From Notospermus geniculatus (Eukaryota; Nemertea; Pilidiophora; Heteronemertea; Lineidae), in the NCBI GenBank assembly GCA_002633025.1, contig NMRB01000829.1, forward strand, positions 156,187 through 220,186: DNA of 64,000 nucleotides, in the 5' to 3' direction. A model generated the notes under the pieces. The model was not told where the DNA came from. It saw nothing but the letters and a program-made list of their open reading frames with translations, and did no database searches. This document shows positions 46,897-58,914 of the stretch, one piece after another. Numbering within the stretch: the stretch's first letter is position 1; each line of letters starts with the position of its first letter. Made by a program: the position numbers and the translations under genes.

Positions 46897-47547
46897 ATGG
46901 AGATAGCTACGGTCACCATAGACTGTGCGTTATGAAAAGTTGAAGTGGCCTATCCACAGCCCTGAAAAATCTGCGATTGGTGGGATTTTCTAACCAAAGA
47001 CGATGATATCAGCTGCTATGGAATATTCTACGTGTTCGCTTGACGTTAGATATGCATGTGATCCCCCCTACTCACAATTTACACCCCTTGCCGAGCCAGG
47101 GAGCAGCTGATGATTGCATGACGTCGGACAGGGAGCAGTCCAGGTGGCTGGACCTTCTGGAGCCTTCGGCAACAACTTTCTGGAAACAACGTGCCAGGGT
47201 CAGTGTCGGCCAAAAATCGCTATCACTCTCAGACCTTTTCGATTAACTTGACTTGGAGAGGCGCCCACCTTCAACGACGGCCTATGGCCACCATTCCTGG
47301 ACCCGCCCCTGCCGACACAGTAGCCGTCAGATAGACCAGGAGCTTTTTGGAAGACCTCTTGATCTATTGTTTCTAGGTGCTAGGTTAAAACTTGGGACAT
47401 GTCACAGCGAGGGAAGAGGTGTTTCAGCTGACGTGAAGGTTTCTATGGAGATAGATATTCAGGTGGTAAAAACAGGTGATATCTTTGGCAAGTGACAGTT
47501 TTCAACCGGACTTCGTCCCGAACGAACGAAACGCATTAAAGTCGACC

Positions 47548-50500
47548 ATGGCCAATCAACCTGATGGAGAAGATGTTGCAGGGCCATCGACAGCTTCCAG
47601 CCCCACATCGTCAGCTATTTCACCGGGAAGTCAACAATACAACGTAAGAAACAAGCTTTTTTATCTCAATTTGCAACCTCCAATCTGCTCGCGCCGAAAT
47701 TGACAAGGCTGAATACATGAACCGTCCATCTACATTAGGCTTTCAAGCTACAATAAGGCAAATTCACTAAGTTATTTTTTTATACATAGGTTAAACTCTC
47801 GGTCGGCCTTCATCTTGCGAATGCCTCCCTGCTGATCATAGCCGCCGTCATCATCAGTTCCAACGTCATCATTGGCAAATCGGTGAATAAATTATCTTAC
47901 AAGGCCACTCTCGGTAAGCTTTTATCAGATTAATCAAGGAGAAGTCAGCCACCCTTATTGTCAAAAGATGGCAGCAAAGTTCAAGCGGACCAATACAAAA
48001 GAAAACTCTCCTGATCGCTGCGCAATCAACCATGAATGGGTCCGCTAGGCATTGAATTTTAGACCGTACTGACACCTATTGGTCAACCGACTGACAGCTC
48101 CTCTTGCCACAGTTTACGAATTCCAAGGGAACACGCAGGGCATGTGTTCCTAAATGTAAATAAGCAAGAAGTCAATCTCCAGAATTCACGAATTTTCGAC
48201 CCCAACCGGGGTCCTTGAAAAAGACCCCGGTTGGGGTCGAAAATTCGTGAATTCTGGAGATTGACTTCTTGCTTATTATCATTTTGTGTGTCAATTTTGT
48301 GCTTTTCTGTATCTTGTTCCTAAATGTAAATTACATCTATACTATAATGGACGGTAGCCATGTTGGATTTTGTTATCAACCTGAGTTGACCTGTTTATCT
48401 GCTATACCTTGCCATGTAATGACTGTACACAGATCGGGTGGATCGGACTTTCTGCCCTATCTCCTCCTTAGTTAGGGCTTGAATCCTACGAAGAGCGGCC
48501 TATGTGTACAGTACAATAGGAGGAGCGTGTTNGATGTCCTTTTCTTGTTTATCTCAATTTGCAACCTCCAATCTGCTCGCGCCGAAATTGACAAGGCTGA
48601 ATACATGAACCGTCCATCTACATTAGGCTTTCAAGCTACAATAAGGCAAATTCACTAAGTTATTTTTTTATACATAGATTAAACTCTCGGTCGGCCTTCA
48701 TCTTGCGAATGCCTCCCTGCTGATCATAGCCGCCGTCATCATCAGTTCCAACGTCATCATTGGCAAATCGGTGAATAGATTATCTTACAAGGCCACTCTC
48801 GGTAAGCTTTTATCAGATTAATCAAGGAGTCAGCCACCCTTATTGTCAAAAGATGGCAGCAAAGTTCTAGCGGACCAATACAAAAGAAAATTCTCCTGAT
48901 CGCTGCGCAATCAACCATGAATGGGTCCGCTAGGCATTGAATTAGACCGTACTGACACCTATTGGTCAACCGACTGACAGCTCCTGTTGCCACAGTTTAC
49001 GAATTCCAAGGGAACACGCAGGGCATGTGTTCCTAAATGTAAATTACATGTTTATAACGATCTTTTTGCAGGGTGCTTGATGAACTGTTTGGTCGTCTGC
49101 CACACTGTTGCGGCGCTATTTGGCATTCCATTCCTGTTTCTCCTGAGCTATGCCACTGACCCTGCCAGGGAGGAATCTTACATCACACTCGTCATCATCA
49201 TCAACTTCGTATGTTTTCGGCTTCATGACGTCATGATGGCGTTCGCTGCTATTGAACGGTAAGCGAGCAGTATGGTAGCAATCAACTCGGGGTTAAGCTG
49301 AGCGGAACTTTGGTAAATTTGTGTCGGGGTTTGTCTTGGCCAAGGTGTCGCAATTTTCGCCTTTGGACTTCGCTCCACTCAACTTAGCGTCGTCCCGAAG
49401 GCGCAGTGACTGTGTAGGCCTTGATATTTCAAAATGCTATCACCTGAATAAATTTTCGTTTTTTATCGACTACTTTCAGATATATCACGTTGAAATATTT
49501 GCACAATAATCGCCTGAGTAAAATAAAACTTACCGTAAATTCGGTATCATGGACGTGGATAATTATTGGTAAGTGACGCCTAATCAGGAACAACGACCTA
49601 TCGAAGTGTACCTTTAATTCCTCAATCATTACGTTCGCTGCAATTTAGAGCAGTTTATATAACATAAGTACATGTACATGTACTTCTATATCTACCGCGT
49701 TAAGTGCACTTTGACTTTATCAAAAACGACTATTTGTCATTTCAGTGCAGAACTGCTTGGGCGCATCTGAATACATGTATCTTATGCAAGAGACTTATAC
49801 TAAGTAACCCTTTCCAATTGCAGTTGCATCCGTCTCAACTTCCATAATGGTTGCCGACAATCCAAAACGGGTGTCTGAAGGAGTTACCAACCCTATTGCC
49901 ATTTTGCAGTGCCTCACCCCCGAGCGCTTCGTGGCAGAGGAGACATTGCTAGGACTGCTTCCTGCGGTAATTGCTTTGACGTTTGCAGTCTTGGCAGAGT
50001 CAAAAATGAATAGTTCGACAGGTGATGTGGAGGCACCACAGCCGGTGGAGAACCCCAACGGAAGTCGTGCGGAGCACGACGCAACTTCGATGATGTTTAA
50101 GGTCCAGTGTTCCCATCTTCTAACCTGGCTACTGACAATGACTTTAGTTCTAATCGATTTCGTCAGTGACACAGAGTCCATTGGTTACTTGCTTGTCCTG
50201 CGGTACTCTAACATGATTGTCTTTCCTCTATCACTGTGCGTCTTCAGTAAAAAACTGCGTGCATTTATAAAGAGGAAGTTAATGGATTATGAAATTTTCC
50301 GCTCTTGCATAAATAGTGACACTATCAGCCTCGCTGAGTCCTCTATCATTTCAAGTCCAGTGGAGGAAGTAGAGATGCAGCCAGAACATGTAATGCTTGG
50401 GTTGAGGTCGAATTGTCCCATGCCGATTCACGTCCAAGTGCGGATGGAGGGCGACTCACGCGCATCCACTGCGATCGGAACGCATACAGGTCCACCGTCA

Positions 50501-50953
50501 CCTTGCGAAGTGCTCGACTTCACTGCTGGATACCCACGAAAATCTTTCAGCGAGACATTTTCAGTTACATCGAAGTCGTCATCAACGCCACCACTGTTAA
50601 GCATCGACATTGAATCGCCAAGTCATCGGATATCAATGAGTAATGGTGGAATGGGTATCGAAACTATTTCGTTTGAGCGACTCGACAGACGAAGCCAGCC
50701 GCCGATCATGAACACACTTTCAGCTTCAAGAGCCTCCGTACGGTCGGCCTGGTTCTCACGCCATACTGTGCGTGACAGTAATTCACTATGTGACAATCCC
50801 TCCCCTAAGCCTTCAAGAATATCCGTGCCTTCCATCCACATCATACCCCCTACGGAAGACATCTCACCTGTATCAATTTGGCATGGTGTCGAACCTGATG
50901 TTTGTCTAACGCCAGTTGAATCGATTGCAGGCGATCATCAGTTTTCTTTTTAA
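47548..50953 (+). CDS. Six-exon class A-like GPCR with 220-residue cytoplasmic tail
   Basis: Exons: 47548-47643, 48678-48801 (duplicate 47790-47913), 49072-49258, 49480-49534, 49746-49776 and 49824-50953. The total is 1623 bases = 540 residues, in phase throughout. The N-terminus is short and Ser/Pro-rich without a signal peptide. TM1 is in exon 2, TM2 and TM3 in exon 3, which ends in AFAAIE-R. The 55-base fourth exon supplies the continuation R-Y-I-T-L-K-Y, giving ERY at the DRY position and the second loop. The 31-base fifth exon begins TM4 with CRTAWAHLNT (Trp in the expected place). Exon 6 encodes the rest of TM4, then TM5 (LLGLLPAVIALTFAVL), TM6, TM7 (LRYSNMIVFPLSLCVF) and a Ser-rich tail with an FIKRKL helix-8-like start. 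Receptor subfamily and ligand are unknown. Without the two micro-exons the frame breaks, so automatic models will probably miss TM4. Confidence 0.72.
47656..48145. repeat. Repeated segment with GPCR exon 2, first assembled copy
   Basis: Nearly identical to about 48549-49045. It contains exon copy 47790-47913 (VKLSVGLHL, against IKLSVGLHL in the other copy). The lone N at 48532 lies between the copies, which suggests an unresolved contig or haplotype overlap rather than a true exon duplication. Confidence 0.75.
48162..48315. mobile_element. Hairpin insertion with 16-bp target duplication
   Basis: 48162-48274 is a near-perfect hairpin (arms about 52 bases, AAGCAAGAAGTCAATCTCC to GACCCCAACCGGGGTC and its complement; four-base loop), followed by about 40 bases ending ATCTT. 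GTTCCTAAATGTAAAT flanks it on both sides (48146-48161 and 48316-48331) and occurs once at 49027-49042 in the sister copy, an empty site. The long target duplication is unusual for a MITE. Confidence 0.7.
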
Positions 50954-52170
50954 GGTACTCAGTTCTGCTGGAACAGAATGGAACATGTCCCGGCGACCGA
51001 CTGAGTATTTTTGCTCATTTGCACGAAGTCTGTCGCAGGACTATTTTTTAGACTCCTCTCGCTCATTACATACAGAGCAAACAACATTGTTGTCAACAAA
51101 CACTGCGAGGTGAGTGTATCACAGGACAAGCCTGTTAGTCCCCAAGCCTGATGCTAGGCCGACTGTCGTCAATTTAACATTAGGTGGGGTTCCACTTTCA
51201 GCATCTGAAGACGACCGTTACTCCGTCAGATTTGTTTCCAGACTTGTTCAATACTTGCCAATCGGACATACAGGTGGCGCACACCATACGTGTATCTGTG
51301 AAATCGTTAATCACATCATAATACAGATGCGAGGGTCCGTGGGTTCGATTCTGGTAGGAAGCAATGTCTTTCACCTTAGAAACTCGATTTCTATTTCATA
51401 TAATACAGATGGCGCACATTTACATAGGAAATACACGGATATTTTGACAACACCTTTGTAATGCACTTACTGAATGACTCTAAGTAACAGTGTATTGTGT
51501 GTGTCATACAACTGGGAGTAATATATTTCTGATACAAAGGATATTTTGGACTTTAAATCACTCATTTAAAGATAAAAGCACGAGATATACAATGAAAATA
51601 TTGGCACAAAGTTATCTGGGCGGAATTTGGCTTCTGAACCATTGTTCTCTTCCTGTTATATGTATTTCACCTCACCCTACTGGTAATCACTGCACTGCTA
51701 CAAGTCAGAAATCACTACTTTTTGGTATAAAAGTAAGATTTTATATCCAAACGCATTTGCCCGGGCCTAATCAGCATGATCAGGGCATCCTACGGCCCCT
51801 TACAGGAGTGAGAATGTTAACGAACAACGTAAGGTCCCGGTCATAAGGTCCGTGATCATGGAAATGACTAAGTTATAAAATCATTGCACCACTAGGACCC
51901 TTCATTTCTGGTATCGCCTGAGGCCCAACAAGACGCGACTTAGAATTTACGAGTCGTAACGGCGCCATCTGTACAGCGAAGGCCATTCAAGAATTCATGT
52001 GGATCTGGACCTGACAGTTATATTCTAAGAAATTATGTTTGCTCGGAAGGCGCTAAGTCTACCACACTAAGATAATATTGATTTGTAATTTCGATGATTT
52101 CTTGAGGCCGACGATCCTGAAAAAAACAACAATGAAAAGATTTAGGTTTATGGCTGTGTTTGCATTAAGC
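50954..52170. other. 3' flank of the six-exon GPCR; no gene seen
   Basis: Probable 3' UTR followed by sequence without convincing exons. Several short open frames lack splice sites or family similarity. Confidence 0.4.
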
Positions 52171-52309
52171 TTCAGGGGTAGCGAGCATAAAGGGGTCGTA
52201 ACCCTACGTCTGGCCTAAGCCAGGCGTAGTGCTCGTTGTGGCCCTTGCACTACGCCTGGTTTAGGCCTGACGTAGGGTTACGACCTCTCTATGCTCGCTA
52301 CCCCTGGAG
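52171..52309. mobile_element. Palindromic element, arms about 60 bp
   Basis: AGGGGTAGCGAGCATAAAGG through AGGCGTAGTGC is mirrored by GCACTACGCCTGG through CTATGCTCGCTACCCCT, with a loop of about 15 bases. It is a near-perfect stem of about 139 bp in total. Confidence 0.8.
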
Positions 52310-52529
52310 CTGGCAGAAACCTATGATTTAATCATTTCTAGGGTAAAGAAAACTTTCTTATTTCAATAAAAAAATCACGGCGGAACCCCATGCATCAAGT
52401 CATTAGAAGACAACCCAGCGACAGTGAATGCACTGTCAGGATGGTGGTGTTTGGTGTATGCGACTACGTCCATTCAAGGTTTTGAATATCCCCCCCCCCC
52501 GCCCCACGGCCAATACAGGGGGTGAGTTG

Positions 52530-52640
52530 ACATCTGGAGATGACTCCTACCTGGTCATCAGCGTGATCTTCTTGGTCATCAGGATGCGAGCTTTTCTGAA
52601 ACGAAAATGGCAGGATTGCGTGTTCTCCCTTTGTTTGCAT
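52530..52640 (+). pseudogene. GPCR TM7/helix-8 remnant
   Basis: Plus-strand frame reads YLVISVIFLVIRMRAFLKRK followed by WQDC. This resembles the TM7 end and FSKKLRAFIKRKLMD helix 8 of the six-exon GPCR ending 1.6 kb upstream. Nothing else of the receptor is nearby, so it is a diverged 3' relic of a related gene. Confidence 0.4.
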
Positions 52641-52890
52641 TCAACCTTGCAGAACAAATTTGCTTATGTTTACTCACGAGCAATGGAATGTCGTTGATCG
52701 AAAAGACTCCAACCAGCTATGTACATGTACATGTACCGTGGTTTTCACGTACCGTACCATCACAGCAGTCCCCACGTTAAGAGAACATATTAAATGGTAG
52801 CTGCGATCCGCGGCTGTGATGAACACGTTTGGGGAATCCTAACAAGAATTTATAACGTTAATGCTATGTTCCCACTAGAGCGCTGTCCGT

Positions 52891-53093
52891 AAGCCCAGGT
52901 GACACTGTGGCGACTTACGGGGGCGAATCCCCGCGAACTAGAATGAAATGGTCCATGGACCATGTGCTCCCCCCTTTGGACATAAATAGTGTAATGACAG
53001 AAAGAGGTATGTTCATGGTCCATGGACTATTTCATTCTACATGTAGTTCGCGGGGATTCGCCCTCCTAAGTCGCCACAGTGTGACCTGGGCTT
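52891..53093. mobile_element. MITE family AAGCCC...GGTCACACTGTGGCGACTT, copy 2
   Basis: 203 bp with intact inverted ends: AAGCCCAGGTGACACTGTGG left, CCACAGTGTGACCTGGGCTT right. It has the same GGTCCATGGACCATG core as copy 1. It sits directly after the last recognisable exon of the ZU5 gene and supplies an in-frame stop if that exon is read through. Confidence 0.85.
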
Positions 53094-53130
53094 AAAGCCC
53101 GGATCTAAAGCAAGCACTAGCATCACCAAC

Positions 53131-55356
53131 CTGAATCATTTTAATGTCTTCACGATCACCCCATTGAACATCGAACGCAAGTCGTTCGAGTCTTTCGTCG
53201 GAGTTTTCTTGAACAGTTATATGGCATAAAGCAGCTTGCGGGTCAAACAACTCGGCACTGTCACGTCCAAGAGTGCTTCCCAACAGAATTTGGCTTTCAA
53301 CCATTTCGGTCGCTCCGACTACCTAAAAGGCATTTATTCATGAACGATATTAGGTATTCTGATACCGCGACGAAGAAGGGCTGGAACTGTGCAAAAACTT
53401 TCTGCGCTACTGTGCTATTTGAACGAACACAATTTGCAATCTACATGTAGACAAATAAAAATCTGTAAGTACATACGCGTTCTTTCCGACCGGGCGTGAA
53501 ATGTCTCGATTCAAAAAGGAAACGTAGGCCAGAGATGGCGCTGCATATCATTGGCTTGAACTGCACATCAATCAGAGCGGTCTTGGATTCGCCCAAATCT
53601 GACCCAAAGTGCCAGTGACAATTTTTAATTACAACATTCCGTAGTTCCTTCAAAAGAAAAGAAGAAATGGTCTTACAGACTTTCGAGCGGGAGCAATTTT
53701 ATTTGTAGGCCCGCTAGATACATTGTATTTCCGTCTAGTTTACTAAACCAAAATAGAACAGACACTAATGGGGGATAACGTACCCTCATATGTGCCTCAT
53801 CATCTGGACCAACCAAAATCCGAAGATCCGTCGAAGTTTTCTTTGTGTTCTCTGCGAACACAAGGCAAGTCATGACAAGTAGTTTTCTGCTGGGATGTAT
53901 TACTGTTGGATCAGCATCTGCCCCGACCCCGAGATTGCAGAAGTGATTGACGCTCAGCGTAACNACGTACCCTCATCTGTGCCTCATCATCTGGACCAAC
54001 CAAAATCCGAAGATCCGTCGAAGTTTTCTTTGTGTTCTCTGCGAACACAAGGCAAGTCATGACAAGCAGTTTTCTGCTGGGATGTATTACTGTTGGATCA
54101 GCGTCTGCCCCGACCCCGAGATTGCAGAAGTGATTGACGCTCAGCGTAACGAATTCGTCATCTACATCCACCCCAAAACTTGGCTCATGGCGGAAAACGC
54201 TGCCGACTTCATATTGGACAAATGCTGCGAGTTGTTTTTTCTGTTCTTCGTTGTCAAATTTCGCCAAATGTCGGAACTTAAGGCTAATGTTGCGCTTGAA
54301 GCCTTCTTTTTCGTCGGCCCCAAGTCCAAAAATAGTCGAATAGAATATAACCCCTGGTGCCAGTTCAGTGATTTTGTAGTCGTCATCCTGGATACGACAG
54401 CAGTATACAACCTGGGGGTACGAAAGGGCTCCGGGTGGCACATCAATCGAAACAGATCCATCCACAAAAGACAGTTTTCCACCTAAAAAGAGCGCGGAGT
54501 AAAGATAATAATATACATGTAAAGTAGTACTTGAGAAAATTCTACATTGTACCGGTATCAAGAAACGATGATGGCGTAGAGTTTGTATTCATCGCAATAA
54601 TTCTCCGCCAGCAAGGAGTGTGGGGCGGGTGTAAACCTCCATGGCCTATGCCTGCCATTGATTGTTCCCTTCATTTGTCTGCAGCTTGATTATTTAAATG
54701 AATGCATACCATTTGGGCCAATGAATCCCATAACGAAGTTCTGTGCATACAGTTGTTTATCTGAGGCATAATCCGCAACCTCTTTCTTTTTGACGATATC
54801 CCGATACTTGCTTACTATTTTTCGCAACTTTGGCCTATGGATCACTGGCATGGGACCCTGTGTACAATTGAAGAAGTGACGGTGTATGTATAATCCATAG
54901 GAAGATAGCGTCACACAGAATGCAGATATACAGTAGTTATACGTATATGAACAGCCGAAGAACCTACTCCAGATTTTACTCAAAGGTATAATTAGACAAA
55001 TTAAAAATAAAGCCAAAGCGAAGCTGCCGCCGGCGCAACGACATTGTCCGTTTCGATTGATGTAAATGTACATCATGAATCAATCCGTCCAAGGTTTTTA
55101 ACCTTGGTATATGATTTTCATGATAATATGATATCTATTTGAACACAAGTTATGGTATTTTTTCATGCCTCTGAGAACAAAGGAGTAGACAAACAGAAAC
55201 AAGAGAGTATAAGGATAACTCTCTTGGATATTCTAATGACGTTGGCGTAATTATATTTTAAAATTGAGATCGATGTTCGTCTCTCAATTTTGTACGAACC
55301 TCCTTTTGGGAAAGTAGCGTACCATACATAGATCCTGCACGGACGATGGTCGACAT
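53131..55356 (-). CDS. ZU5-domain protein, five exons (3' end not resolved)
   Basis: Exons in transcription order: 55356-55300 (MSTIVRAGSMYGTLLSQKE, weak GTTCGT donor), 54857-54710, 54482-53971, 53647-53477 and 53322-53131. All junctions are in phase. The central exon begins at GGKLSFVDGSVSIDVPPGAL, the start of a ZU5 domain (as in UNC5, ankyrin and PIDD proteins), preceded by a basic linker (HRPKLRKIVSKYRDIVKKK). The two later exons (ELRNVVIKNCHWHFG...; ILLGSTLGRDSAELFD...) may form the associated second domain, but I cannot confirm a UPA fold. No death domain or membrane helix is visible. The last exon can end at a GTTGGT donor (53130) and continue, or read through to a stop at about 53092 inside the MITE end. 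Likely cytoplasmic scaffold or signalling protein. Part of the ZU5 exon is assembled twice around the N at 53964. Confidence 0.65.
53778..53963. repeat. Redundant copy of the 3' part of the ZU5 exon
   Basis: Matches 53965-54150 with only a few differences (for example AHMR against AQMR) and is separated from it by one N. The gene needs only one copy. Introns downstream continue from this copy, the upstream exon from the other. Confidence 0.85.
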
Positions 55357-55359
55357 CTG

Positions 55360-58280
55360 AAATCATAGAAATATTATTCGAACTACCTTTATTGAACTTT
55401 TTTAATGGAGACGACACGCACTTCACTCTCAACTGTACGACTCGATATCATCAAGGCTTTAATCTGTGAAACAGGCCTACACTATACAGTCATGTACGTG
55501 CTAGTTTTTCAACATCGCTTTAGAGTGTTTGACTATTGACATTTGACTGGAGAGTTCTCCCTTTCTCTTTTCAACAGTTTGATATAGGAATCCGCGCATA
55601 TATCATTCAAAACCGGTTTGTCTGGTTTTCAGATCACAATTTTTGCGTCAGAGTAGACAAACAAGACGAACACCTGAATAGCCTAACGCAAGTAGGATGG
55701 AAAATGAAAAGAAGTTGGATTCCACGTCAAATACGGCTTTATTTTCTCCGTCTCTTCCTTTAGTTTACAATGTACAGCCTATATATATATATGTTTAAAA
55801 AAACTTAACAAACCAGCATAAAAAGGCAAATATCTACCATTACAAGGCAAAAAGGAAAACATTTAATTTCATTTCATTTCTATTGTTGAACACATAACAG
55901 ATGGCGACAGGTTTTCAGACAAGTATCAATTTATGTGGCCTGTGAACATAATTGGTTTCTTGCTCACAAAGCGCATTTCGATAAGTTAGTAAACATATCG
56001 TCATTTCAATGAAGCTATGCCTGGTGAGGGCAAAGGCGAAAATAAACGGAGTTTCGTTTTTGTGGTAAGAACTTTCACTTGCCATCCACGTACATGTACA
56101 TGTAGCAGAAAAACTTAAATCTTTATCTCCGTTCAACCATTCAGACGTTTGTATGTTCAAAATATTGATACGAAACCAAGAGACATCAGATATATTGGAA
56201 ATATCATGTCATATCACTAACTTTTTCCGATTCCTTTGATGAGAATACTACAGATCAGCCACGAACTAGGCGAAGTACATGTACCCACGTAATAACTAGG
56301 CCTATATGTGGAGGGGCGGCATTTCCTATTGATCGACGAGGGGTTCATTTAGTGGCCCCTCTATGGTCGATTATGCATAATTGAAGGGTTTCTTATGTGA
56401 CTATCACACAACCTGACGGGTTGGACACATGGGATGGTTTGTCACCCGTGATGAAAGCGTGGCTGGAGTGCCGATATCCATCGTCTGGGGAATGACCACC
56501 GACCAATTTTTTTTCAGCAGGCGTTGGGGCTTCGCAATAAGGAAGTGGCATGGGCGAGTGACGCATAATCATAAATTATTTAATTCAGTTCTATCATTTT
56601 CAATAGTTCTATATGGGGAGCCATATATTTTTTGTACCGGATTGGCAATAAGTCACAAGTTATATTTTAAAACACAGTCGAGCGGACGGCAGGTATTCAT
56701 AAAGCACCCATTTCAGCAGGATGTTGCAATAAAGCCATCCTACGTTTTCCATTTAATCATACTAAGTCATTAAATATGAAATGAAATGGGTAGAGTCATG
56801 CTAACAAACATATGATTAATGGCAGAGTCACAAGTTATGTTCGAAATACAATCGAGCAGACGATCGGTATTTACAAACACCCATTTCAGCAGGATGTTGC
56901 CTGGCCTGGTATGTTATTTTATTCCTGGGATTAACAAACATGATTTCGATCAAAAATCCAGAAAAAAATTGTGGGTTTGAATATTCCACTGAGATTACAA
57001 ATCGAGAGTGTGGGCTCTGGCTGGACGAATGAAAGGGCATGTTAGTCCACTTTCGACTCCGAACGCTGCCTTTGTTACGATGCTCGCCCCCTCCCCCCAG
57101 CACACATACAAATGACTGCACGTTTGAAGCAACGTGAATACAGTATATCTGTGGTTAATCGGCAACGACGATTCCAACTACAATGTAACATCGGAAGCAA
57201 GTCGTACCCAGAAATCTCCTCTACACATCGCACCGGCTTTGCCCTCGTCCGTTTCCTACCCCATGTATGTCGAAGTGAAGTACAAAAAAAATAACCATTA
57301 ATGCGGAGAAATATGACTGAACTTCAGGGAGTCAGTTACTTTAGCTACTATCTGTTCTAACTTTGCTTATTCATCGGGTTTTGACCTCTGGTTTCAGTAT
57401 TGCTCAACATCGTTTTTACGAAATACACTGCAATCCCGTTTTCGCCACAATCTACCTACATCTACGTAGTATTTTCTCCATCTTTTCTATATCTTAAGGT
57501 CTGCTTAACGGATCCCTACTCAACATCGTTTTTACTTCGCCATATTGTTCAGTAAATTTTATGTACTGGGCAAAGCACAGTGTTTTCAAAATGACTGCCG
57601 TGGCCATGCACTACGTTAACACAAACTATCAATTCGTGCTATAACTTCTTCACCTCGCATTTCTGGGGAAGATGAAAACAAAAAATGATGCCTGTAGCGA
57701 CGAAAATGTGATAGACTTAATCGCACCACATCCATCCAATGTGTTAAATACCACAACATTACAGTGCCACATTACAAAGGTTTTCAATCAAAGCAAGTCG
57801 AACAATGTTCCTCGTTAGTTGAGGTGGGGATAGCAGAAAAGTATGGTCAGCGCTCGGGAGAAACTACAGTCAGAAAGACAATGCATGGCTTGCAACTCAC
57901 GTTTGTCGTTACGCGTCCAGGTTACCCCTTGATGAGACTGCAGATGAAAAGAAACCTCCCGTCAAAGGAAAAGGAGACGAAAACCAGCTGCAAGGAAATG
58001 TAGATGGAAGACCGAATTTGAATTTGACTATTCAATACTAAAAAGCATATTGTTGACCACGCGGAAATAGAAATCAACTTACAGGAATTTAATGGAATCC
58101 AAAAGAACCCTTGTTGAGTGGAATGGTGTCAAACCCGTACCACGATCACGAGCTGTTCTCGTGCGAAGCTGATGTAATGAAGTCGCTGATTGGTCGGCTT
58201 GGCCAACTAGTCCACAGGGCGTGGCTTTGTCCATGTGGTTCATGTTTTGATGTAAACAGGTGATCGCAGGTATTACATGT
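55360..58280. other. Gene-free interval
   Basis: No exon recognised. A segment at about 56645-56735 (CACCCATTTCAGCAGGATGTTGC and flanks) recurs, diverged, at about 56821-56905. The rest is AT-rich unique sequence with short frames only. Confidence 0.4.
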
Positions 58281-58286
58281 ACAAGG

Positions 58287-58292
58287 ATGTCG
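58287..58292 (+). CDS. Candidate two-codon start exon of the GBP-like gene
   Basis: ATG-TCG followed immediately by a consensus GTAAGT donor at 58293. It ends in phase 0, which fits the phase-0 entry of the P-loop exon at 60634. No other in-phase ATG was found upstream of that exon. RNA evidence is lacking, so this is tentative. Confidence 0.35.
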
Positions 58293-58750
58293 GTAAGTAC
58301 CGTCCAATTTCATTGTCATTTTGGGAGTACTTCAAGGCCACCAAGTTACACCAGTCTTAGCCAATGATTGAACGGTATGAAGATGTTGGCCTATCAATAT
58401 CAAGTGACACTCAATTCTTTCTGTGATACAATCTCTGCTGTCAAATAAAAAGGAACAGTTGGCTTATCGCTGTATGTTATGCAAAATCTAGGTCAAGAAT
58501 AGGCTTACATTTTAAAGTAGATTGTTGGAGCATGGTTTCTTTTTTGAATAGTTACCATTGGTGAACGTATGCCTAGCATCTAGCTCATTAACATCAAAAT
58601 GATGAAGTGTACATGTACATGTATTAACGATATTGCTGTGTCACTCGTTCGAATATTTCGGTTTTCTCTTTTATTGATACTTTGTTGACGACAGACATCA
58701 ATAGGCCTATGTTAGCCTTCATCATTAACCAAATAATGACACAAATGATT

Positions 58751-58781
58751 AAATGAAATGGTCCATGGACCATGTGCTCAC
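58751..58781. mobile_element. Core fragment of the GGTCCATGGACCATG MITE family
   Basis: GAAATGGTCCATGGACCATG followed by TGCTCAC, identical to the core of the elements at 40103, 52891 and 60987, without their inverted ends. Confidence 0.5.
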
Positions 58782-58914
58782 CTGTGTGAATGTACCAGAA
58801 GAACAAATGACAAATGTTCGAAATATTCCCAGGCAAGCCTTGAGTTCCAGGTAAACAGCTAGGGTACCCAGACACCTGATCACACCAAGTTAGAAGATAT
58901 GAGGTCAAATAGCC

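Noticed and set aside
49824-49900. ERCIRL reading formed by joining GPCR exon 3 directly to the last exon
   Set aside because: It meets a stop soon after and lacks TM4. The micro-exon model gives ERY, TM4 and an unbroken frame.
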